Below are positions 6,627-12,248 of a DNA stretch of 12,248 nucleotides, piece by piece. The DNA comes from an uncultured Prevotella sp. GTDB taxonomy: Bacteria > Bacteroidota > Bacteroidia > Bacteroidales > Bacteroidaceae. The notes beneath the pieces were generated by a model, which saw only the letters and a list, made by a program, of their open reading frames with translations, had not been told where the DNA came from and did no database searches. The stretch spans positions 1 through 12,248 of the forward strand of contig CAMPYS010000038.1 in NCBI GenBank assembly GCA_946998295.1, read 5' to 3'. A program made the position numbers and the translations under genes. The stretch's first letter is position 1, and each line of letters starts with the position of its first letter.

Positions 6627-7937
6627 ATGAATTTTAAATTCTTTCCACATACAGAAAAAGAGGAAAGGGAAATGCTTGAGAAAATTGGTGTAGAAAGCTT
6701 ACAAGACCTTTTTTCTAACATCCCCGAACAATTACGTTTTAAAGGTGAATATAATTTACCAGAAGCTAAAAGTGAACTTGAAATAAGAGATTTTTTTACA
6801 AAGCTTGCTAATAAAAATAAGATATTAACTTGTTTTGCTGGTGCTGGAGTATATGATCATTATACACCAAGTTGTGTTCCACAGATAGTAAGTCGTTCAG
6901 AGTATCTTACATCTTACACCCCATATCAAGCTGAAATATCACAAGGAACATTACATTACATATTTGAATTTCAAAGCATAATAGCAGAGCTTACCAATAT
7001 GGATGTTGCTAACGCTTCAATGTATGATGGTTCAACAGCTACAGCAGAGGCAATGATGGTAGCAGCATCAATATCTAATAAACGTAGAACAATATTGTAT
7101 TCTGAAACAATGAATCCAAATATTGTAGACGTACTTAAGACTTATGCTCATTTTCAAAATATAAAACTTGTACCTATTAAAGCAGAAGACGGTATAACTT
7201 CTAAAATAGATTTGGAAGAAAAAATGGCAGCAGGCGGAGTTGCAGGTGTAATAGTTCAACAACCTAACTACTATGGAATTACAGAAGATTTCACAGGATA
7301 TGCAGATTTATGCCATACAAATAAAGCACTATTTATAATGAATAGCGTTGCAGCAGATCTCTCATTATTAAAGACACCAGGAGAATGGGGAGCAGATTTC
7401 GCTGTTGGAGATGTTCAAAGTCTTGGACTTCCTATGGCTTTTGGTGGACCTTATGCAGGATATATGAGTTGTACTTCAAAACTGATGAGAAAAATGCCAG
7501 GACGTATAGTTGGACAAACAAAAGACTCACGTGGTCAACGTGCATTCGTTCTTACGCTGCAAGCTCGAGAGCAACATATACGCCGTCAAAAAGCTACATC
7601 AAATATTTGTTCTAATCAAAGCTTGATGACCCTTTTTGTTACAATATATTCTTCTATAATGGGTAAAGAGGGATTGAAAGAAGCTACAAAAATGGGATTT
7701 GATGGTGCTCATTACCTCTGTGAAAAAATGATAGCAACAGGTAAAGTATCATTAGTATATAATCATCCTTTCTTTAATGAATTTTTAGTCAAGATTGAAA
7801 ATCGTGATAAATTCTATGATAAAGCTATAGAAAAAGGTATTTTACCCGGCGTAAAAGTAGGCAAAGACCAATTATTAATAGCTGTTACAGAGAAACGAAC
7901 TAAAGAAGAAATGAACTTATTGTTAGACCTTCTTTAA
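6627..7937 (+). CDS. gcvPA: Glycine dehydrogenase (decarboxylating) subunit 1, N-terminal half of the P protein
   Basis: With GcvPB this forms the two-subunit P protein, which decarboxylates glycine and loads the aminomethyl group on GcvH. The 436 residues match the subunit 1 family. Motifs include FAGAGVYDHYTP (70-81), TSYTPYQAEISQGTLHYIFE (95-114), NASMYDGSTATAEA (129-142) and FGGPYAGYMS in the middle third. The later region has GRIVGQTKDSRGQRAFVLTL and REQHIRRQKATSNIC. This half does not carry the PLP lysine, which is as expected for subunit 1. The ATG at 6627 begins MNFKFFPHTEKE, the usual type of start. It lies downstream of the strong hairpin and 58 bases before gcvPB. Confidence 0.97.
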   Translation: MNFKFFPHTEKEEREMLEKIGVESLQDLFSNIPEQLRFKGEYNLPEAKSELEIRDFFTKLANKNKILTCFAGAGVYDHYTPSCVPQIVSRSEYLTSYTPYQAEISQGTLHYIFEFQSIIAELTNMDVANASMYDGSTATAEAMMVAASISNKRRTILYSETMNPNIVDVLKTYAHFQNIKLVPIKAEDGITSKIDLEEKMAAGGVAGVIVQQPNYYGITEDFTGYADLCHTNKALFIMNSVAADLSLLKTPGEWGADFAVGDVQSLGLPMAFGGPYAGYMSCTSKLMRKMPGRIVGQTKDSRGQRAFVLTLQAREQHIRRQKATSNICSNQSLMTLFVTIYSSIMGKEGLKEATKMGFDGAHYLCEKMIATGKVSLVYNHPFFNEFLVKIENRDKFYDKAIEKGILPGVKVGKDQLLIAVTEKRTKEEMNLLLDLL

Positions 7938-7995
7938 TTTATGTGCTATTAAGTATTAAAGTTTTTCAACAGAAAATTTAAATTATTGAAAGAAA

Positions 7996-9480
7996 ATGAA
8001 TAACAGATTATATGGCAATTTAATATTTGAGCTTTCACAACCAGGATGTAAAGCTTACAGTTTACCTAAAAATGAATTTGGAAACTATGAACTTCCAAAG
8101 AATTTACGCCGTGAAAAAGATGCAGAATTACCAGAATGTGATGAACTAACAGTGGTAAGACATTATACAAATCATAGTGGTAATAACTTTGGTGTAGATA
8201 ATGGGTTTTATCCATTAGGCTCTTGTACAATGAAGTATAATCCTACGATAAACGAAGAAATAGCATCTTTACAAGGTTTTACATCTATTCACCCTCTGCA
8301 ACCTATTAGCACTGTACAAGGTTCTTTGGCTGTAGAATATGGATTAGCTAAATCACTATCTAATATATCTGGATTATATGATTTTACAGTAAATCCTTTT
8401 GCTGGCGCACAAGGCGAATTAACAGGATTAATGATTATACGCTCCTATCATGAAAAGCGTGGAGATGTTAAGCGAACTAAAGTTATTATTCCTAATTCTG
8501 CACATGGTACAAATCCTGCTTCTGCAGCAGTTTGTGGATTAGACGTAGTAGAGGTAAAAAGTACTGAGGATGGTTTGGTTGACGTTGAAGACCTAAAACC
8601 GTTATTGGGTGATGATATTGCAGGAATGATGATGACAAACCCTAATACTCTTGGTCTTTTTGAAAAGAATATACCTGAAATTGCTAAATTAGTACATGAT
8701 TGTGGTGGATTAATGTATTATGATGGAGCTAATTTAAACCCATTACTTGGTGTAGCTCGTCCTGGAGATATGGGATTTGATGTTATGCATATTAATATAC
8801 ATAAAACTTTCTCCACACCTCATGGAGGAGGAGGACCTGGCGGTGGACCTGTTGGAGTAAGAAAAGATTTAGCAGAATTTCTACCAAAGCCACATGTTGT
8901 AAAAACAGACTCTGGTTATGATTTTGATACACCAAAATCTACTGATTCTTACTCTTTAAATAATATGCATGTTGGTCAATTTACAGGTAATTTCCTTGTA
9001 ACTTTACGTGCATATTCTTATATATTGACTTTAGGTAAGGAAAATCTAAAAAAAATAGGTCTATATGCTACACTAAATGCCAATTATATAAAAGAGTCTT
9101 TAAAAGATGCTTACGAACTACCAATAAAAGGGATTTGTATGCATGAGTTTGTATTTAATGGTTTAATAGATAAAAGTACAGGCATAACAACTATGGATGT
9201 AGCTAAACGTCTCTTAGATTATGGATTCCATGCTCCTACAATCTATTTCCCATTGCTATTCCATGAGGCAATGATGATAGAACCAACTGAAAATGAAAGC
9301 AAACACACACTTGATAGCTTTATAGAAATTATGCATAAAATAGCTATAGAAGCTAAAAACACACCAGAAGAATTGAAGGCTGCACCTCATAATACACCTA
9401 TAGGACGTGTAGATGATGTGTTGGCTGCTAAAGAACCAATTTTGAACTATCGTCAAGCAAAATTAAAAAGTAACTCTTAA
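7996..9480 (+). CDS. gcvPB: Glycine dehydrogenase (decarboxylating) subunit 2, PLP-binding half of the P protein
   Basis: Catalytic PLP subunit of the split P protein. The 494 residues agree with the subunit 2 family. The PLP site is seen at HINIHKTFSTPHGGGGPGGG (265-284), with Lys270 as the Schiff-base lysine, and at YYDGANLN (241-248), with Asp243 expected to contact the cofactor ring. Other family signatures are NGFYPLGSCTMKYNP (69-83), NPFAGAQGELTGLM (133-146) and IPNSAHGTNPASA (165-177). It is 11 bases from lpd, so translation of the two is probably coupled. The product is intact, with no frameshift; the split of P into two genes is real and not a sequencing break, since gcvPA ends in a stop and a 58-base gap precedes a proper new N-terminus. 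Confidence 0.98.
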   Translation: MNNRLYGNLIFELSQPGCKAYSLPKNEFGNYELPKNLRREKDAELPECDELTVVRHYTNHSGNNFGVDNGFYPLGSCTMKYNPTINEEIASLQGFTSIHPLQPISTVQGSLAVEYGLAKSLSNISGLYDFTVNPFAGAQGELTGLMIIRSYHEKRGDVKRTKVIIPNSAHGTNPASAAVCGLDVVEVKSTEDGLVDVEDLKPLLGDDIAGMMMTNPNTLGLFEKNIPEIAKLVHDCGGLMYYDGANLNPLLGVARPGDMGFDVMHINIHKTFSTPHGGGGPGGGPVGVRKDLAEFLPKPHVVKTDSGYDFDTPKSTDSYSLNNMHVGQFTGNFLVTLRAYSYILTLGKENLKKIGLYATLNANYIKESLKDAYELPIKGICMHEFVFNGLIDKSTGITTMDVAKRLLDYGFHAPTIYFPLLFHEAMMIEPTENESKHTLDSFIEIMHKIAIEAKNTPEELKAAPHNTPIGRVDDVLAAKEPILNYRQAKLKSNS

Positions 9481-9491
9481 AAATAAGTAAA

Positions 9492-10850
9492 ATGGAAAAG
9501 ACTGATTTATTGATAATAGGTGCTGGACCGGGTGGATATCATACTGCCGAATATGCAGCAAAACATAACCTAAAGGTAACAATAATAGAGAAGTCTGCTC
9601 CAGGCGGAACTTGTTTGAATTGTGGATGTATCCCAACAAAGAGTTTTGCTCATGATGCAGAGTTATATCGTAATCCTCTTATTTCAAATTTAGCCGATAG
9701 AAATGTTGATTTTCTAAAAATTCAAAAACGGAAAAATGATATTATAAATCAATTGCGCGAAGGAATAAAGGGCTTAATGTCTCACCCTAATATTAAATAT
9801 ATTGAAGGGGAAGCAAAATTTGTTGATACTAAGGTTGTCGAAGTAAATGATACTAAGTTTACAGCGGATAATATAATAATTGCCACAGGATCAAGTCCTA
9901 AACTTTTACCTTTTATACCAGCTCCCGATACTGCTGAAGGGAAAGCATTAAAAGGTAAGCTGATGACTTCTAATGAACTATTAGAAATAGATCATGTGCC
10001 TAACTCTATGGTGATAATAGGCGCTGGAGTTATTGGATTAGAATTTGCTTCTGCATTTGAAACTTTTGGTAGCACTATTACAGTTGTAGAATTTTTAAAA
10101 GAATGTCTATCAAATATGGACTCTGATATATCAAAGCGACTTCGTAAAACTATGGAGAAGCGAAATATAAAATTCTACCTTCAAAGTGCTGTTACAAGTA
10201 TAAAACCAACAGAAGATGGAAAGCAAGTTACAGTATCTTTTAATCGAAAAGGCAAAGATGTATGTGTTACTGCAGATGTTGTATTAATAGGCGCAGGCAG
10301 AAAACCTAATATTGAAGGCTTTGGAATAGAAACAATAGGAGTAAAATATGGTAGACAAGGTATAGAAACCAATGACAACTACGAAACAAATATTCAGGGA
10401 ATTTATGCTATAGGTGATGTTAATGGAAAACAAATGCTTGCACATGCAGCAAGTTTCCAAGGTCAACATGTTATTAATCATATTTTAAAACAGGAAGATA
10501 ACATTCGTTTCGATATAATGCCAGCAGCTGTATTTACATATCCAGAAGCAGCATCAGTAGGTTTGTCAGAAGATGAATGTAAAGCGTCAGGGATAGACTA
10601 CTTAGTAAAAAAAGGCTTTTATCGTTCAAATGGCAAAGCTTTGGCAAGTGATGAGGCTGAAGGTATGATTAAAGTTATGGCAGATAACAAAGGTAAAATT
10701 TTAGGCTGCCATATATTTGGCTCTCACTCAGCTGATATAGTCCAAGAGGTAACAGTTGCTATGAATAGCGGATTAACTATCTCTGAACTATCAAATGTTA
10801 TACACATTCATCCAACATTGGGAGAAATACTTCTATCAGCTATAAATTAA
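9492..10850 (+). CDS. lpdA: Dihydrolipoyl dehydrogenase (L protein of glycine cleavage)
   Basis: This FAD enzyme reoxidises the dihydrolipoyl arm of GcvH with NAD+. In 452 residues it has the FAD motif IIGAGPGG (8-15), the redox disulfide Cys41-Cys46 in GGTCLNCGCIPTK (38-50) with an extra Cys44 between them, ATGSSP (131-136), and the NAD-binding VIIGAGVIGLEFAS (174-187). The second FAD motif GIYAIGDVNG follows, and the C-terminal HPTLGE has the catalytic His440 and Glu445 that act from the partner subunit of the dimer. Being last in the gcv cluster suggests it is the L protein dedicated to this system, although such enzymes can also serve 2-oxoacid dehydrogenases. No hairpin terminator is visible between its stop and the next promoter 10 bases on. 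Confidence 0.97.
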   Translation: MEKTDLLIIGAGPGGYHTAEYAAKHNLKVTIIEKSAPGGTCLNCGCIPTKSFAHDAELYRNPLISNLADRNVDFLKIQKRKNDIINQLREGIKGLMSHPNIKYIEGEAKFVDTKVVEVNDTKFTADNIIIATGSSPKLLPFIPAPDTAEGKALKGKLMTSNELLEIDHVPNSMVIIGAGVIGLEFASAFETFGSTITVVEFLKECLSNMDSDISKRLRKTMEKRNIKFYLQSAVTSIKPTEDGKQVTVSFNRKGKDVCVTADVVLIGAGRKPNIEGFGIETIGVKYGRQGIETNDNYETNIQGIYAIGDVNGKQMLAHAASFQGQHVINHILKQEDNIRFDIMPAAVFTYPEAASVGLSEDECKASGIDYLVKKGFYRSNGKALASDEAEGMIKVMADNKGKILGCHIFGSHSADIVQEVTVAMNSGLTISELSNVIHIHPTLGEILLSAIN

Positions 10851-10859
10851 AACCTATTA

Positions 10860-10890
10860 TTTGCAATGTTAAAAAAAAATATTAACTTTG
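10860..10890 (+). promoter_or_regulatory. Near-perfect promoter for the small RNA after lpd
   Basis: TTTG (10860-10863), 19 bases, TAACTTTG (10883-10890): a full match to the Bacteroidota housekeeping promoter. Expected start of transcription is about 10896-10898, just before the 5' arm of the rod-shaped RNA. It is the best-matched promoter in the window, as expected for an abundant stable RNA. Confidence 0.82.
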
Positions 10891-10896
10891 CATAAT

Positions 10897-11092
10897 AAAA
10901 ATAGTCGTATTGATTAGATTGGGATAGTCATCAAATAAAAATAAAGACCGAGACAACGTTCTTTTACTAATGGCGGGCCACAATATTATGTTTTGCGATT
11001 AAAAGTCATAGCAACCAGTGGATTACAAAGGTGAAGAAGTTCTCATATTATATAAACTCGGACTTTCATCACATCATCAATACGACTTTTTT
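10897..11092 (+). ncRNA. Rod-shaped structured non-coding RNA, candidate 6S / Bacteroidales-1-class RNA
   Basis: A transcript from the strong promoter would be about 195 nt with no open reading frame. Its two ends pair in a perfect 12-bp helix (10903-10914 with 11076-11087, AGTCGTATTGAT). After a large asymmetric internal loop (28 against 9 nt) comes a helix of 10943-10952 with 11057-11066 (one A-A mismatch). Next is 10956-10963 with 11034-11040 (one bulged G), then TAAT/ATTA and CCAC/GTGG (10968-10981 with 11018-11025), and a small apical hairpin near 10988-11009. A run of six T (11087-11092) ends the RNA. A single long rod with internal bubbles, closed at its very ends and about 180-200 nt long, is the hallmark of 6S RNA, which binds RNA polymerase holoenzyme as a promoter mimic. 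The ncRNA call is firm; the class is inferred from shape and length, since I cannot run a covariance search. Confidence 0.72.
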
Positions 11093-11118
11093 ATTACCAT
11101 TTTAATAAGAGATAATAA

Positions 11119-11160
11119 AATTAAGGTGAGGTTTTTAGCTAAAGAAACTTCACCTTAATT
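11119..11160 (+). terminator. Strong hairpin between the small RNA and ribE (terminator or leader structure)
   Basis: Arms 11119-11134 and 11145-11160 (left arm AATTAAGGTGAGGTTT) pair over 16 bp with a single G-U wobble, around a 10-base loop. On the plus strand the stem is followed by A/T mixed sequence rather than a clean T run, so termination may be partial; it could be a second stop for the small RNA or a structure in the ribE leader. On the minus strand the stem is followed by TTTTATTATC, but no minus-strand gene lies near. Just downstream, 11162-11175 is a perfect AT-only palindrome. No FMN riboswitch motif is visible. Confidence 0.55.
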
Positions 11161-11200
11161 ATAATAATATTATTAATATTTAATTCAGTATAATAAAAAC

Positions 11201-11809
11201 ATGTTTTCGGGTATTGTAGAAGAAATGGCAAAAATAGAGGCCATAACATATAATGAAAAAAATATAAATTTTACTCTTAGTTGCTCTTTTATCTCTGAGT
11301 TAAAAATAGATCAAAGTATTTCTCACAATGGAGTTTGTCTTACAGTTGTAGAACTTTTAAATGATACATATACTGTAACCGCTATGAAAGAGACTTTAGA
11401 TAGATCTAATTTAGGACTATTGAAAGTTGGTGATTATGTTAATGTAGAACGTTCTATGATAATGAATGCACGGTTGGATGGACATATCGTACAAGGTCAT
11501 GTTGATCAAACAGCTGTGTGCATAAAAAAGGAAGATGCTAATGGTAGTACATATTTCACGTTTAAATACGAGACAAGTAAGGAAATGATTTCACGTGGAT
11601 ACTTTACAGTAGATAAAGGTTCTATAACAGTAAATGGAGTTTCTCTTACTGTATGTGAGCCAACTCGTTCAACATTTAAAGTAGCAATAATTCCATATAC
11701 TTTAGAAAATACTAATTTTTCATTTATGAAAGAAGGTAGTATTGTGAATATCGAATTTGATATTTTAGGCAAATATATTACACGTCTCAATTCGCTAACA
11801 GCTAAATAA
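11201..11809 (+). CDS. ribE: Riboflavin synthase (alpha chain)
   Basis: This enzyme dismutates two 6,7-dimethyl-8-ribityllumazine molecules to riboflavin plus a pyrimidine product in the last step of riboflavin synthesis, working as a homotrimer in the cytoplasm. The 202 residues show the two tandem lumazine-binding repeats. Repeat 1 starts at the classic MFSGIVE (1-7) and has NGVCLTVV (43-50). Repeat 2 has MNARLDGHIVQGHVD (88-102) at the junction and NGVSLTV (145-151). The IEFDILGKYI end (184-193) is also typical. The MFSGIVE start fixes the ATG at 11201. No clear promoter is seen just upstream, so expression may come by read-through past the hairpin or from a weak site. No other riboflavin genes are in view. 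Confidence 0.97.
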   Translation: MFSGIVEEMAKIEAITYNEKNINFTLSCSFISELKIDQSISHNGVCLTVVELLNDTYTVTAMKETLDRSNLGLLKVGDYVNVERSMIMNARLDGHIVQGHVDQTAVCIKKEDANGSTYFTFKYETSKEMISRGYFTVDKGSITVNGVSLTVCEPTRSTFKVAIIPYTLENTNFSFMKEGSIVNIEFDILGKYITRLNSLTAK

Positions 11810-11895
11810 TCTCTTGTTGTACGTTGAGAATAAAACATTGTGCGTTAGCAAAATGTAAAGAAAAATTACCTATAAAAGGAAATAAAAATCGTATA

Positions 11896-12013
11896 ATAAG
11901 AAACCCAACAACAGATTACTAATAAACGTCAAGACGGATTAACTTAAAACGTTCATGCGTTTTACTAATAAACGTTGTCACGTTTATTAGTAAACGATTG
12001 TTGGAGTTCTTAT
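11896..12013. repeat. Nested palindromic element with three copies of a TTACTAATAAACG core
   Basis: An outer imperfect inverted repeat (11896-11911 with 11998-12013; core CCAACAA/TTGTTGG, two single-base bulges) encloses three copies of the core. Copy A is direct (11916-11928), copy B is direct (11961-11974), and copy C is inverted (11981-11994). B and C make a perfect 14-bp stem with a 6-base loop (11975-11980). A could instead pair with C over 13 bp, and AAAACG/CGTTTT (11946-11951 with 11958-11963) competes with B. The element lies after ribE, contains no gene, and may be an interspersed REP/MITE-like repeat or a folded 3' untranslated RNA. Which one cannot be decided from a single copy. 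Confidence 0.6.
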
Positions 12014-12027
12014 AAGGACATGTAAAT

Positions 12028-12063
12028 CTCTGTTGTTCATATATATACAGAGCTTATTTTTTT
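12028..12063 (+). terminator. Weak terminator-like hairpin after the palindromic element
   Basis: CTCTGT (12028-12033) and ACAGAG (12047-12052) form a 6-bp stem with a 13-base loop, followed by CTTATTTTTTT. The T run is good but the stem is short. It could end the ribE transcript together with the palindromic element in front of it. Confidence 0.35.
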
Positions 12064-12193
12064 AGAAAAATGGCTTTAAATATTGGTTATCCATCTTAAT
12101 ATATAGTCTCAAAATAGAGGCATTTTTAAATCTATTTTTGTATATATTTTTTATTGTTGCCCAGTAAGACTTTTTCTAAAAAAAAAATAATTT

Positions 12194-12228
12194 AGAGGGT
12201 GTGTCAAAATTGATACATCCTCTTTTTT
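12194..12228 (+). terminator. Strong intrinsic terminator near the right edge
   Basis: Arms 12194-12207 (AGAGGGTGTGTCAA) and 12210-12223 pair along 14 positions with two G-U wobbles; the innermost pairs must open to form a loop. A run of six T follows (12223-12228). On the plus strand it would end the ribE transcript or a short RNA that might start near 12147. Hairpins with a GTGTCAAAA-type sequence also occur at insertion-sequence ends in Bacteroidota, but no other insertion-sequence trait is visible here. Confidence 0.75.
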
Positions 12229-12248
12229 ACTCTCCCTTTACCTTGTCT

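Larger units (their letters stand above)
11810..12248. other. Gene-free region after ribE
   Basis: No credible reading frame lies on either strand here. The first ~85 bases after ribE are featureless AT-rich DNA. They are followed by the nested palindromic element (11896-12013), a weak hairpin (12028-12063), and a loosely matched inverted repeat of T/A tracts (12054-12070 with 12171-12190). A lone TATTTTTG (12133-12140) fits the -7 consensus but has no good -33 partner. The final feature is a strong terminator at 12194-12228. No transposase fragment is recognisable. Confidence 0.6.

Noticed and set aside
7385..7615. 76-codon plus-strand frame inside gcvPA
   Set aside because: An out-of-frame shadow of the conserved gcvPA coding sequence, with Trp/Cys/Arg-rich composition untypical of a real protein here.
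10897..11200. FMN riboswitch upstream of ribE
   Set aside because: The conserved FMN-aptamer segments are absent; the region folds as a single rod-shaped RNA with its own promoter and T run, then a separate hairpin.
11506..11838. 110-codon minus-strand reading frame opposite ribE
   Set aside because: It is an antisense shadow of the well-conserved riboflavin synthase; no independent promoter or family signature.
11903..12000. CRISPR array
   Set aside because: The repeated core occurs only three times, one copy inverted, with unequal spacing and no cas genes; it is a nested palindrome, not an array.

Overview
The window looks like a chromosomal segment of a low-GC Bacteroidota, most likely order Bacteroidales and possibly Prevotella-like. 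The evidence is strongly AT-rich DNA, several promoters of the Bacteroidota type (TTTG or TTG about 19-20 bases before TAnnTTTG), little use of Shine-Dalgarno sites, and Bacteroidales-style gene content (RecR next to a small membrane protein and a glycosyltransferase, a GHL10 secreted hydrolase-like protein, small beta-barrel proteins). The family or genus cannot be fixed from this sequence alone. I see no phage genes, transposase, CRISPR array, toxin or defence genes.

Left part (1-2940, all minus strand). A tRNA-Asp(GTC) runs off the left edge and has its own well-formed promoter. Beside it lies a tight four-gene set, transcribed right to left: small outer-membrane beta-barrel protein, recR, a small four-helix membrane protein, and a family 2 glycosyltransferase. 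The gaps are 27, 5 and 1 bases, so one operon is likely. The short region 2940-3073 holds two back-to-back -7 elements that form an 11-bp inverted repeat. They drive this operon leftward and a secreted GHL10-family hydrolase-like protein rightward.

Centre (4904-10850, plus strand). This is a complete glycine cleavage system: gcvT, gcvH, gcvPA, gcvPB and a lipoamide dehydrogenase. T, H, P (split into two subunits) and L together convert glycine plus tetrahydrofolate and NAD+ to methylene-tetrahydrofolate, CO2, ammonia and NADH. A good promoter precedes gcvT. A perfect 18-bp hairpin with a U-rich tail sits between gcvH and gcvPA, splitting the cluster into a T/H half and a P/L half.

Right part (10851-12248). 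Only 10 bases after lpd begins a near-consensus promoter followed by a roughly 195-nt region that folds end to end into a rod closed by a perfect 12-bp helix and followed by a T run. This is a non-coding RNA gene, and its length and architecture suggest 6S RNA or the Bacteroidales-1 class. A second strong hairpin follows, then ribE (riboflavin synthase). The last ~440 bases have no gene. They contain a 118-bp element of nested inverted repeats with three copies of one core motif, and a strong intrinsic terminator near the right end.

The most interesting non-coding signals are the rod-shaped RNA, the hairpin inside the glycine cleavage cluster, and the nested palindromic element after ribE. 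The genes themselves are recognisable members of known families; I did not find a clearly new multi-gene system.
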